64,000 nucleotides of DNA, taken from NCBI RefSeq assembly GCF_036245475.1, contig NZ_BTPM01000001.1:3286001-3350000 (forward strand), read 5' to 3'. Made by a program: the position numbers and the translations under genes. This stretch comes from Vibrio sp. 10N (GTDB lineage Bacteria > Pseudomonadota > Gammaproteobacteria > Enterobacterales > Vibrionaceae). Below, piece by piece: positions 37,946 to 47,901 of this stretch. Each line of letters starts with the position of its first letter. The first letter of the stretch is position 1. Under the pieces are notes generated by a model. The model did not search any database. It had not been told where the DNA came from and was given only the letters and a program-made list of their open reading frames with translations.

Positions 37946-39281
37946 GTCATCCTCTTGAAAAAGGGGATCTCCTGCGGCACGTGACTCACATAATTTGAGC
38001 ACAATACTCGCTGCCAAAGATCCTCACTTTCGTGAGGATGACGGTTTATTTTGGTTTTATCGTGCTCAGAAGTCGAGGCTGTACACTAGTCATCCTTGTA
38101 TATTCGTCATCCCTACACACTCGTCATCCCCTTGAAAAAGGGGATCTCCTGCGGCACGTGACTCACATAATTTGAGCACAATACTCGCTGCCAAAGATCC
38201 TCACTTTCGTGAGGATGACGGTTTATTTTGGTTTTATCGTGCTCAGAAGTCGAGGCTGTACACTAGTCATCCTTGTATATTCGTCATCCCTACACACTCG
38301 TCATCCCCTTGAAAAAGAGGATCTCCTGCGGCACGTGACTCACATAATTTGAGCACAATACTCGCTGCCAAAGATCCTCACTTTCGTGAGGATGACGGTT
38401 TATTTTGGTTTTATCGTGCTCAGAAGTCGAGGCTGTACACTAGTCATCCTTGTATATTCGTCATCCCTACACACTCGTCATCCCCTTGAAAAAGAGGATC
38501 TCCTGCGGCACGTGACTCACATAATTTGAGCACAATACTCGCTGCCAAAGATCCTCACTTTCGTGAGGATGACGGTTTATTTTGGTTTTATCGTGCTCAG
38601 AAGTCGAGGCTGTACACTAGTCATCCTTGTATATTCGTCATCCCTACACACTCGTCATCCCCTTGAAAAAGAGGATCTCCTGCGGCACGTGACTCACATA
38701 ATTTGAGCACAATACTCGCTGCCAAAGATCCTCACTTTCGTGAGGATGACGGTTTATTTTGGTTTTATCGTGCTCAGAAGTCGAGGCTGTACACTAGTCA
38801 TCCTTGTATATTCGTCATCCCTACACACTCGTCATCCCCTTGAAAAAGGGGATCTCCTGCGGCACGTGACTCACATAATTTGAGCACAATACTCGCTGCC
38901 AAAGATCCTCACTTTCGTGAGGATGACGGTTTATTTTGGTTTTATCGTGCTCAGAAGTCGAGGCTGTACACTAGTCATCCTTGTATATTCGTCATCCCTA
39001 CACACTCGTCATCCCCTTGAAAAAGAGGATCTCCTGCGGCACGTGACTCACATAATTTGAGCACAATACTCGCTGCCAAAGATCCTCACTTTCGTGAGGA
39101 TGACGGTTTATTTTGGTTTTATCGTGCTCAGAAGTCGAGGCTGTACACTAGTCATCCTTGTATATTCGTCATCCCTACACACTCGTCATCCCCTTGAAAA
39201 AGGGGATCTCCTGCGGCACGTGACTCACATAATTTGAGCACAACACTTGCTGACAAAAATCCTCACTTTCGTGAGGATGAC
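37946..39281 (+). repeat. array of 8 tandem two-hairpin palindromic units (177 bp period)
   Basis: Units start with GTCATCC at 37946, 38123, 38300, 38477, 38654, 38831, 39008 and 39185, with an exact 177-bp step. Arms are as in the 18190 array; the middle differs (CTGCGGCACGTGACTCACATAATTTGAGCACAATACTCGC type, about 45 bp). The spacer has GGTTTATTTTGGTTTTATCG, shared with the first array, plus extra GTCATCC half-sites. Some units carry the mismatch AAAAAGAGGATCTC in the first arm. It fills the rph-pyrE gap; I see no gene there. Confidence 0.97.
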
Positions 39282-39308
39282 GTTTTTTTGATTTGTGGTT
39301 TCTCTACA

Positions 39309-39340
39309 CAAAAAAATAGCCCCCTTACGGGAGCTATCAA
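39309..39340 (-). terminator. intrinsic terminator of rph
   Basis: Read on the minus strand: ATAGCTCCC, loop GTAA, GGGGGCTAT, then a run of seven T. It lies directly after the rph stop, before the palindromic array. Confidence 0.88.
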
Positions 39341-40063
39341 TCAATCTTCTAAAGCCAGCTTCTGAGCTGCTACGATCTCGGCAATGCCTTTGTTTGCTGA
39401 CGCCAGTAGCGCCATCAACTCATCGTGGCTGAACGGTTCGCCTTCTGCGGTGCCTTGGATTTCGATCATTCGACCATCTTCTGTCATCACCACATTCATA
39501 TCGGTATCCGCTGCAGAATCTTCGGTGTACTCAAGGTCACACAAGATGTCTTCACCAAGAATGCCCACAGATACTGCAGCCACGTGGCCTTTCATTGGGT
39601 TCGCTTTTAGCTTGCCTTTCGCAACAAGGTGAGCAAACGCATCAGCCATTGCCACGCTTGCACCAGAAATAGAAGCAGTACGCGTGCCACCATCCGCTTG
39701 GATAACATCACAATCGACCGTTACCATGATTTCGCCCATGGCTTCTAGGTCTACCACCGCGCGCAGGCTGCGAGCGATTAGACGTTGGATTTCCATAGTA
39801 CGGCCGCCTTGCTTACCGCTAGCCGCTTCACGGCGCATTCTTGAGTGCGTCGAGCGTGGTAGCATGCCGTATTCCGCCGTTACCCAGCCTTTACCTTGGC
39901 CTTTTAGCCAGCGAGGCACATTCTCTTCCACGGTTGCGTTACACAACACTTTGGTATTGCCGAACTCTACCAACACAGAACCTTCTGCATAAGCGGTATA
40001 GTTGCGAGTAATTTTTATTGGGCGCACTTGGTCTGCTGCGCGATCATTTGGACGCATGGGCAT
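39341..40063 (-). CDS. rph: ribonuclease PH
   Basis: RNase PH, 240 residues, a phosphorolytic 3'-5' exonuclease that trims tRNA precursors. [20 protein letters not shown], the phosphate-binding [17 protein letters not shown] and [19 protein letters not shown] are characteristic. The C terminus is intact, unlike the frameshifted E. coli K-12 allele. ATG 40063 or the ATG two codons later (40057, better spaced from AAGGT) starts it. Confidence 0.97.
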   Translation of the reverse strand: MPMRPNDRAADQVRPIKITRNYTAYAEGSVLVEFGNTKVLCNATVEENVPRWLKGQGKGWVTAEYGMLPRSTHSRMRREAASGKQGGRTMEIQRLIARSLRAVVDLEAMGEIMVTVDCDVIQADGGTRTASISGASVAMADAFAHLVAKGKLKANPMKGHVAAVSVGILGEDILCDLEYTEDSAADTDMNVVMTEDGRMIEIQGTAEGEPFSHDELMALLASANKGIAEIVAAQKLALED

Positions 40064-40128
40064 TACCTTAATTGGGGAAGCGAGTTAGGTTGGGCGGAGA
40101 TTATAGCGGAGAAGTGAAAAGGGATCTA

Positions 40129-40302
40129 GGTTCTATGGTTCTATGGTCCTATGGTCCTATGGTCCTATGGTCCTATGGTCCTATGGTCCTATGGTCCTAT
40201 GGTCCTATGGTCCTATGGTCCTATGGTTCATACAAGAAAACCTTATTAATTAATGAAAGCGTAACTCGTCATTCCCCACAGGGCCATAGGTCCGCTCTTC
40301 CC
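40129..40302 (+). repeat. octamer-hairpin composite element, copy 1
   Basis: Two GGTTCTAT and ten GGTCCTAT units lie in tandem (40129-40224), followed by about 50 bp of A/T-rich sequence and a 3' arm CCACAGGGCCATAGGTCC (40276-40293). That arm is complementary to two octamers, allowing for G-U pairs, and is followed by GCTCTTCCC. It occupies the gap between divergent rph and yicC. Confidence 0.93.
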
Positions 40303-40395
40303 AAAAACCGTTCTTTCCCCTAGGACCATTTATTATTAACTGTGCTACCATGACAACAGTTTGAACACACTTAATGAATTCAAAGGAATCATTTC

Positions 40396-41262
40396 ATGAT
40401 CTACAGTATGACCGCGTACGCGCGCAAAGAGGTCAAAGGTGACTGGGGTAGCGCAGTATGGGAAATCCGCTCTGTAAACCAACGTTATCTCGAAACATAC
40501 TTCCGTCTTCCAGAGCAGTTCCGTGGTCTAGAGCCTGTACTTCGTGAGCGTTTTCGTAAGCGTCTGGCACGCGGTAAAGTTGAATGTCACCTGCGTTTTG
40601 AAGCCAACCCTGCCGCGAAAGGTGAACTAAACATCAATGAGACGCTGGCCAAGCAAGTGATTGGTGCGGCTAACCAAGTCATGGCCCTAACCGGCGAAGA
40701 GAGCCGCATCAACCCATTCCAAGTGATGCAGTGGCCAGGTGTGATGGAAACGCCAGAGCAGGACATGGACACCATCAACAAAGCACTATTAGATGGCTTT
40801 GAAGGTGCACTTAGCGATTTCATTGAAGCGCGTGGCCGTGAAGGCGAGAACATGAAAGCGCTGATCGTACAGCGTCTTGATGCAATTACAGCAGAAGTGG
40901 TGAAAGTTCGTGCTCGTATGCCAGAAATCATTGAATGGCAACGTGAACGTCTACTGGGCAAATTTGAAGAAGCTAAAATCGAGCTAGATGCCTCTCGCGT
41001 TGAGCAAGAGCTGATTCTTCTAGCACAAAAATCAGACGTTGCAGAAGAACTCGACCGTCTAGACTCTCACGTTAAAGAAACCAACAGCATTATGAAGAAA
41101 GGCGGTGCCGTTGGCCGTCGTCTTGACTTTATGATGCAAGAATTCAACCGCGAGTCGAACACATTGGCGTCTAAGTCTATTAGTACCGACATCACCGCAT
41201 CAGGCGTAGAGCTTAAAGTATTGATTGAACAAATGCGTGAGCAGATCCAGAACATTGAATAA
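40396..41262 (+). CDS. yicC: YicC family endoribonuclease
   Basis: YicC, 288 residues. The N-terminal domain begins MIYSMTAYARKEVKGDWGSA and includes EIRSVNQRYLETYFRLPEQ; the C-terminal DUF1732 domain ends with MMQEFNRESNTLASKS and LKVLIEQMREQIQNIE. The family has been reported as a metal-dependent endoribonuclease acting on small RNAs. CAAAGGAATC precedes ATG 40396. It is divergent from rph and followed by a bidirectional terminator. Confidence 0.93.
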   Translation: MIYSMTAYARKEVKGDWGSAVWEIRSVNQRYLETYFRLPEQFRGLEPVLRERFRKRLARGKVECHLRFEANPAAKGELNINETLAKQVIGAANQVMALTGEESRINPFQVMQWPGVMETPEQDMDTINKALLDGFEGALSDFIEARGREGENMKALIVQRLDAITAEVVKVRARMPEIIEWQRERLLGKFEEAKIELDASRVEQELILLAQKSDVAEELDRLDSHVKETNSIMKKGGAVGRRLDFMMQEFNRESNTLASKSISTDITASGVELKVLIEQMREQIQNIE

Positions 41263-41274
41263 TGTCCGTGCATT

Positions 41275-41303
41275 AAAAAAGCAGGCGAATGCCTGCTTTT
41301 TTT
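41275..41303. terminator. bidirectional intrinsic terminator
   Basis: Stem AAAAAAGCAGGC / GCCTGCTTTTTT around loop GAAT, between the converging yicC and purine permease genes. Confidence 0.93.
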
Positions 41304-41318
41304 GTGTCTGAATTTTGC

Positions 41319-42689
41319 TTACAACAGAACTAGATAGGTCATAAACAACACCGACAACACATAAATCACCGGGTGAACCTCTTTGCCCTTACCTGCCACG
41401 ACCATACTAAACGCATAGCTAATAAAGCCCATCGCCATACCGTTTGCAGGAGAGAAGCTCAGCACGGTAAACATGATGGTAAAGAAGGCAGCGATGCGCG
41501 ACTCTTTCTTATCCCACTTGATATCGCCCAAGCGGCCAATCATATAGATGCCTACCACTACCATTGCTGGCGCTACCATGGCTGCCGAGAACAGTGAGAA
41601 TAGTGGGTATAGGAACAGGGATACAAAGAACAAGCCAGCAACCACGACTGCCGCTAGACCGGTTTTCGCGCCCTGCGAAGACGCAATGCCTGACTCAGAG
41701 AATGCGGTTACCGACGTTGTACCAAGCAGCGAGCCCATCACAGTACCACCCGCGTCAGCCACAAGTGCTGATCGCGCATTCGGCACCTTACCGTCTTTGT
41801 CGATGATGCCAGCATCACGACCTACACCGACAATCGTGCTAAGACCATCAAAGAAGTCGACAATTAGGAAGATGATGACAATGAACAGCAGATCAAACAT
41901 CTTCTCGGCCGTTAAACCTGAGAAATCAAAAATAGCACCAAAGCTACCGGCCATACTCGGCGGCATCGCAACTAGCTGTTCTGGAATTGGCGCATTAGCT
42001 GTACCCATAAAGGTATCCGCAACAATGGTCAGCACGATAGCTGAAATAAACGAGATGAAGGTGGCCAGCTTGATATCGCGAACCATACAACCCAGAGCGA
42101 TGAAGATACTGATGTAGGCGATGATAACCTTAGGATCGAGAATATCACCCATGCTCACCAAAATGATGGGATTTGAGACAATGATGCCAGCATTTTTAAG
42201 CCCCAAGAAAGCGATAAACAAGCCCAGCGAGACCGTAATGGCTAGCTTGAGATCTTCTGGAATCGACTCAATCATCGCTTTGCGGATCTGAGTCATCGAT
42301 AAGATTAGGTAAATAATGCCCGAGAAAAAGATACCAAGCAGTGCCTCGTGCCAAACCAGCGCGACCGAGCCACTTAGCAGCATGCCTTTGAAAAAGCCGT
42401 TCATACTCATACCGGGAGCAAGCATCACTGGGTAGTTGCCAAATACACCCATAATCAGCGTCGCAAACGCGGCCGCCAGCGCTGTTGCGGTAAATACTGC
42501 GCCGCGATCCATTCCAGGAATATCGCCCAAAATAGCCGGGTTGACCGCCAAAATGTAGCTCATCGCTAGAAACGTAATGAAGCCCGCGTACACCTCAGTG
42601 CCAATCGTAGACTTGCGCTCACTCACCTTGAAGGTCGCTTCGATAAAGGAAGGGTTGGTCTGTCTCTGACCCGCTAATTCTGCACTCAC
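41319..42689 (-). CDS. NCS2-family purine (hypoxanthine/guanine/adenine) permease
   Basis: A 456-residue proton-coupled permease of the AzgA-like NCS2 group: EVYAGFITFLAMSYILAVNP, LAPGMSMNGFFKGML, VDFFDGLSTIVGVGRDAG and GTTSVTAFSESGIASS are the conserved segments. About 12-14 helices are seen. I choose the GTG at 42689 because AAAAGG lies 7 bp upstream of it on the minus strand; an in-frame GTG at 42716 has no comparable site. Two PurR-like boxes lie upstream, which agrees with a purine role. Confidence 0.88.
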   Translation of the reverse strand: MSAELAGQRQTNPSFIEATFKVSERKSTIGTEVYAGFITFLAMSYILAVNPAILGDIPGMDRGAVFTATALAAAFATLIMGVFGNYPVMLAPGMSMNGFFKGMLLSGSVALVWHEALLGIFFSGIIYLILSMTQIRKAMIESIPEDLKLAITVSLGLFIAFLGLKNAGIIVSNPIILVSMGDILDPKVIIAYISIFIALGCMVRDIKLATFISFISAIVLTIVADTFMGTANAPIPEQLVAMPPSMAGSFGAIFDFSGLTAEKMFDLLFIVIIFLIVDFFDGLSTIVGVGRDAGIIDKDGKVPNARSALVADAGGTVMGSLLGTTSVTAFSESGIASSQGAKTGLAAVVVAGLFFVSLFLYPLFSLFSAAMVAPAMVVVGIYMIGRLGDIKWDKKESRIAAFFTIMFTVLSFSPANGMAMGFISYAFSMVVAGKGKEVHPVIYVLSVLFMTYLVLL

Positions 42690-42720
42690 AGTGGTACCTT
42701 TTAAGATAGAAAACACGCCG

Positions 42721-42736
42721 ACGCAAACGTATGCGC
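42721..42736. promoter_or_regulatory. PurR-like operator 1
   Basis: ACGCAAACGTATGCGC is a near-palindrome that fits the PurR consensus ANGCAANCGNTTNCNT at 10 of its 12 fixed positions. It is 32 bp upstream of the chosen start of the purine permease gene. Confidence 0.65.
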
Positions 42737-42832
42737 AACAAAAATATTGGCGCGAATTCTAATTGCTAGCGAGAATAAATCAACACTTTTCGTCCCAAAG
42801 ACAAAACCTTACAAAACAACACCTTGATAAAT

Positions 42833-42848
42833 AAGCAAACGTTTGCCA
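42833..42848. promoter_or_regulatory. PurR-like operator 2
   Basis: AAGCAAACGTTTGCCA matches the PurR consensus at 11 of 12 fixed positions and has a perfect GCAAACGTTTGC core. It is about 145 bp upstream of the permease start and about 100 bp upstream of the divergent hybrid kinase gene, so either gene could be affected. Confidence 0.7.
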
Positions 42849-42945
42849 GCAATTAACTCAACAACAAAGAGAAACAGGGAACATCGGAACTCATCCGCTC
42901 ATTTCCTATACTGCTGAGATAGATAGCAAAATAGGATGGCCCTTC

Positions 42946-45723
42946 ATGCCAGCAGCGATACGTAACTTAACCCTTAAAACCAAAACAACGCTGATTGTAT
43001 TGGGGTTACTTATCATCGTATCGAGCATGAGCTATCAGGTGATCCGTTCGCTGGTCGAAAGAAATGCAGAGGCCACTAAAACCATCGAACTATTGAATGT
43101 CGCCCATTCGCTGGACAATATTGCTCATTACTTTGCACTGGAACGAGGGCTATCAGAAGGATACAAATCCAGCTTGGGTGAAGTAACAAGGCAGCAGTTA
43201 CTGACTGCAAGAAAGGAAGCCGATCAGGCCGCTGAGCAGTGGCATAATCTGGCTCTCAAGTACCCTGATATAGAAAGCACCTTTAGTGAGCAGAAGCAAT
43301 TACTTGCTCGCGCTCTCGACCATACCATCATGGTCAGAGAGTTTGTCGACCATGGGGTGGGAGAATACTCTTTTAAACACTACTCTGGCCTTATCGAGCA
43401 GGCATTGACCATCTATGACGTCATCGTCAGTTCCATTGAATCTCCTGATTTAATCGAGGACTTGCTGCACCACGTTCATTTACTCTGGCTTAAAGAGCGT
43501 GCCGGGCAATCTCGTGGCATCCTTAACGGTATTTTTGCCGCACCTGAGCAAGTGATATCAAACGACAAGATGATAGATGCTGGCTTTTATATCCGCAGTT
43601 TTGACTGGAACCTACGCTTATTAAGACAACGTGCGCCTGAGTCACTCTACATGCCTATTATCAATTGGGATGTTCACAAACAGATCGATGACATCGAATC
43701 CGTATTCGTGACCTCAGGAACACTGACACAAGAGCTCACTGATGTGACTCCCGAATTTTGGTTCCCATTGGCGACAGAGCGTATCGAACGGATCCGATCG
43801 ATTCTCGAGTTACAAAACCAGCAAATACTAAAAAAAGCGACTCGCACGGTACACAATACTAGCCGTGACCTCATTATTGGCTCGCTTAGCCTTGCATTCG
43901 CCATTGTGTTTTTGGTGATTTTACTTTTGATGTCTAGACAGCTCGTGCAGAGGCTGGAAACGCTACTCAATGCCACCAAACATGTCGGCCTCGGCAACTA
44001 CAAAATTACACTCCCCCAGCACCAATTTAATCAAACCGATGAAATCAGTCGCCTTAGCACTGGATTTGTCAACATGGCCAATTCGTTAGCTCTCAAAGAA
44101 GAACAAATGCTCGAACACAATCGCCAATTGCAACAAGCGACCGAACAAGCACAATCCGCTGCTCGTGCTAAAAGTGATTTTCTGTCCACCATGAGCCATG
44201 AAATCCGAACCCCCATGAATGGGGTCATTGGCATGACCGACTTACTGCTCGATACTGAACTGGATGAGCAGCAATTCAAACTTGCTCGCACCTCCAGAGA
44301 TAGCGCAGAGTCTCTACTCACCATCATCAACGATATTCTTGACTTTTCTAAGTTTGAAGCAGGGAAAATCGACTTGGAGCAACTCGAATTCAACTTGGTT
44401 GAACTGATTGAAGACATAGGTGCCACACTTTACCTAGGGGCGTCTCAAAAGAAACTGGAGTTAATATGCCCTGCTAATCCCGTGCTTTCTCAATGGCACA
44501 TAGGGGATCCGGGTCGAATTCGGCAAATACTCGTCAATCTCATAGGAAATGCGGTCAAATTTACCGAGCAAGGCCAGATTGCGGTTTATGTGTCGGTGAA
44601 GCCCAAAGATGACCACATCGACAGCGTAAAATTTTCTGTGGTGGATTCAGGGATTGGCATCGAGAAATCTCAACAAGACACATTGTTTGACAAGTTTACC
44701 CAAGCCGACAGCTCCACAACCCGAAAATATGGCGGTACAGGTTTAGGGTTATCGATAAGCAAAAAGCTGGTCACTCTGATGGGTGGCCACATAGGCGTTC
44801 ATAGCGAAGTCGGCAAAGGATCGACATTTTGGTTTGAAGTGCCCCTGCCACATCTCGCCGATAAAGATGTTCACTACGCACCAAAAGGCGACCTAAAACA
44901 ACAGCGCATTTTAGTGGCGGACGACAACCCAGTGAATCGGCATTTAGTCGGCCAGCTTCTGTCTAATTGGTCTATCGAGTATCAGCAGGCAAGTTCTGCC
45001 GCCGAAGCACTGGCGATGCTCACCCAGGCACATGAAGAGGCTAGGCCCTACTCGATTGCCATTCTCGATTATGAAATGCCACAAGTGAATGGCCTCCAAT
45101 TGGCCCGACGTATTAAAGCCGACGACACGCTGCGTTCTACTCGACTTGTCATGCTATCTTCTGTGGTACAACGTGGCGACATGAAGTTGGTGAAGAGTAA
45201 CGGGTTTAGTGCCTATCTGACGAAACCCACTCAACAAGCGGAGCTGTTTGATGTCCTGTCTCGCGTCGCCGCACTTGATGGCGTGGATGATCAGAGCATG
45301 CTGTTTATTACCAAGCACTCCCCGACTCTGGCCCCTGAGTTTCATGCCGACGTTTTAGTGGTCGATGACATGAAAACCAATCAAGTAGTCGTCAAATCGC
45401 TACTGTCTAAGTTTAAGGTCAGTGTCGAGGTGGTCGAAAACGGTCAGCAAGCACTAGAGAGACTTCATGAACGCAGTTTTGACATCGTGTTTATGGATTG
45501 CCAGATGCCCGTCATGGATGGCTTTGAAGCCACTACGCTGATCCGTCAACCCGATAGTCAAGTCGCGGACCCGAACGTTATCATCATCGCCATGACGGCC
45601 AATGCCATGCAAGGAGATCGTGAGCGCTGCTTAGAAGTCGGGATGGATGATTACATCACCAAACCGATTAACTCTAAAATGCTCCTCGCAACACTGGAGA
45701 AATGGATTGCTTCCGCGCGGTAA
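42946..45723 (+). CDS. hybrid sensor histidine kinase with NIT-like sensor and two receiver domains
   Basis: A 925-residue inner-membrane kinase. It has a membrane helix near residues 12-30; a periplasmic helical sensor with [16 protein letters not shown] and [16 protein letters not shown], the ERG-x-S-x-G pattern of nitrate/nitrite-sensing (NIT) domains; a second helix (about 305-327); and HAMP. HisKA has His about 418 in [15 protein letters not shown]. HATPase_c follows ([33 protein letters not shown]). Two receiver domains have phospho-acceptor Asp about 708 and 851. No Hpt domain is present, so a separate phosphotransfer protein is needed. No partner regulator adjoins it. Ligand is unknown; NIT membership is by motif only. 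Confidence 0.87.
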   Translation: MPAAIRNLTLKTKTTLIVLGLLIIVSSMSYQVIRSLVERNAEATKTIELLNVAHSLDNIAHYFALERGLSEGYKSSLGEVTRQQLLTARKEADQAAEQWHNLALKYPDIESTFSEQKQLLARALDHTIMVREFVDHGVGEYSFKHYSGLIEQALTIYDVIVSSIESPDLIEDLLHHVHLLWLKERAGQSRGILNGIFAAPEQVISNDKMIDAGFYIRSFDWNLRLLRQRAPESLYMPIINWDVHKQIDDIESVFVTSGTLTQELTDVTPEFWFPLATERIERIRSILELQNQQILKKATRTVHNTSRDLIIGSLSLAFAIVFLVILLLMSRQLVQRLETLLNATKHVGLGNYKITLPQHQFNQTDEISRLSTGFVNMANSLALKEEQMLEHNRQLQQATEQAQSAARAKSDFLSTMSHEIRTPMNGVIGMTDLLLDTELDEQQFKLARTSRDSAESLLTIINDILDFSKFEAGKIDLEQLEFNLVELIEDIGATLYLGASQKKLELICPANPVLSQWHIGDPGRIRQILVNLIGNAVKFTEQGQIAVYVSVKPKDDHIDSVKFSVVDSGIGIEKSQQDTLFDKFTQADSSTTRKYGGTGLGLSISKKLVTLMGGHIGVHSEVGKGSTFWFEVPLPHLADKDVHYAPKGDLKQQRILVADDNPVNRHLVGQLLSNWSIEYQQASSAAEALAMLTQAHEEARPYSIAILDYEMPQVNGLQLARRIKADDTLRSTRLVMLSSVVQRGDMKLVKSNGFSAYLTKPTQQAELFDVLSRVAALDGVDDQSMLFITKHSPTLAPEFHADVLVVDDMKTNQVVVKSLLSKFKVSVEVVENGQQALERLHERSFDIVFMDCQMPVMDGFEATTLIRQPDSQVADPNVIIIAMTANAMQGDRERCLEVGMDDYITKPINSKMLLATLEKWIASAR

Positions 45724-45790
45724 TCTGCCTAGCAAGTTATCCACAAGACAGTTGAGTCTGCATCTAGGTTTGTGATACTCTTCGCCTCCA

Positions 45791-45832
45791 TTTTTCTGGC
45801 CGAAATTTCAGCACTTCGGCCAGTGTTTTATC
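45791..45832 (+). terminator. intrinsic terminator after the hybrid kinase
   Basis: A perfect 9-bp stem CTGGCCGAA / TTCGGCCAG around a 10-nt loop, followed by TGTTTTAT and preceded by TTTTT. It lies about 70 bp after the kinase stop and before gmk. Confidence 0.75.
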
Positions 45833-45892
45833 TAAAATAGAACAAGGCACTGACCGGCTTCTATTCCTTCAACCCAAGAATGCGGACACTGA

Positions 45893-46522
<630 letters not shown>

Positions 46523-46528
46523 AAAACC

Positions 46529-47444
46529 GTCATCCTCACGAAAGTGAGGATCTCCGTCCGCGGGTATTGTGCTCAAATAAAATGAGTCACTTACCGCATG
46601 AGATCCCCTTTTTCAAGGGGATGACGAGTGTACTGCGTTGAATGCAGTACACATTAAAAACCGAAATAAACCGTCATCCTCACGAAAGTGAGGATCTTTG
46701 CCAGCGAGTATTGCGCTCAAATAATGCGAGTCGCTTGCCGCACGAGATCCCCTTTTTCAAGGGGATGACGAGTGTGCTACTTCGTATGTAGCACACACAA
46801 AAACAAAATATACCGTCATCCTCACGAAAGTGAGGATCTTTGCCAGCGGGTATTGTGCTCAAATAAAATGAGTCACTTACCGCATGAGATCCCCTTTTTC
46901 AAGGGGATGACGAGTGTACTGCGTTGAATGCAGTACACATTAAAAACCGAAATAAACCGTCATCCTCACGAAAGTGAGGATCTTTGCCAGCGAGTATTGC
47001 GCTCAAATAATGCGAGTCGCTTGCCGCACGAGATCCCCTTTTTCAAGGGGATGACGAGTGTGCTACTTCGTATGTAGCACACACAAAAACAAAATATACC
47101 GTCATCCTCACGAAAGTGAGGATCTCCGTCCGCGGGTATTGTGCTCAAATAAAATGAGTCACTTACCGCATGAGATCCCCTTTTTCAAGGGGATGACGGA
47201 ACATCGTCATCCTCACGAAAGTGAGGATCTTTGTCAGCGAGTATTGCGCTCAAATAATGCGAGTCACTTGCCGCACGAGCTCCCCTTTTTCAAGGGGATG
47301 ACGAGTGTGCTACTTCGTATGTAGCACACACAAAAACAAAATATACCGTCATCCTCACGAAAGTGAGGATCTTTGTCAGCGAGTATTGCGCTCAAATAAT
47401 GCGAGTCACTTGCCGCACGAGATCCCCTTTTTCAAGGGGATGAC
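46529..47444 (-). repeat. array of 7 palindromic units, inverted relative to the first two arrays
   Basis: Units start with GTCATCCTCACG at 46529, 46673, 46815, 46959, 47101, 47216 and 47348. Two subtypes alternate: A (GGTATTGTGCTCAAATAAAATG) and B (GAGTATTGCGCTCAAATAATGCG), giving a higher-order A-B period of 286 bp for the first four units; units 6 and 7 are both B. Spacers carry small GTGTACTGCGTTGAATGCAG or GTGTGCTACTTCGTATGTAG hairpin-like sequences. It fills the gmk-rpoZ gap; short open frames in it are repeat artefacts. Confidence 0.97.
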
Positions 47445-47583
47445 GAGTGTGCTACTTCGGAGGTAGCGCGCAATTAAAACCTAAGTAACAGTAGCTAAAC
47501 GGATCATTTGTGATCTAGAATCTAAATGTAATAGCCTGTATACTTTCTCGTCATCAAAAATTTAGTTAACTATTGGAGTTCTT

Positions 47584-47856
47584 ATGGCACGCGTAACTGT
47601 TCAAGACGCTGTTGAAAAAGTTGGCAACCGCTTCGACCTAGTTCTTATTTCGGCTCGCCGCGCACGTCAGATGCAAATCGGTGGTAAAGATGCACTAGTG
47701 CCAGAAGAAAATGATAAGCCAACGGTTATCGCTCTACGCGAAATCGAAGAAGGCTTGATCACGAAAGAAGTACTAGACGCACGTGAGCGTCAAGAGCAGC
47801 AAGAGCAAGAAGCTGCAGAACTAGCGGCAGTAAGCAGCATCGCTCACAACCGTTAA
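47584..47856 (+). CDS. rpoZ: RNA polymerase omega subunit
   Basis: Omega, 90 residues, helps assemble and stabilise RNA polymerase and contributes to ppGpp binding. [20 protein letters not shown] and [14 protein letters not shown] are diagnostic. TTGGAG precedes its ATG. spoT starts 45 bp downstream. Confidence 0.98.
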   Translation: MARVTVQDAVEKVGNRFDLVLISARRARQMQIGGKDALVPEENDKPTVIALREIEEGLITKEVLDARERQEQQEQEAAELAAVSSIAHNR

Positions 47857-47901
47857 TTCGACCTATCCAACCAGAGTTCCATCGACGTTCGGGCCTATAA
47901 T

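Noticed and set aside
40072..40323. Open frame with repeated GPMVLWSY peptide
   Set aside because: It is a direct translation of the octamer satellite (24-nt codon cycle) with no supporting start signal.
46680..47324. Short open frames in the gmk-rpoZ array encoding near-identical peptides
   Set aside because: The peptides are translations of the repeated hairpins; equal copies on both strands argue against coding.
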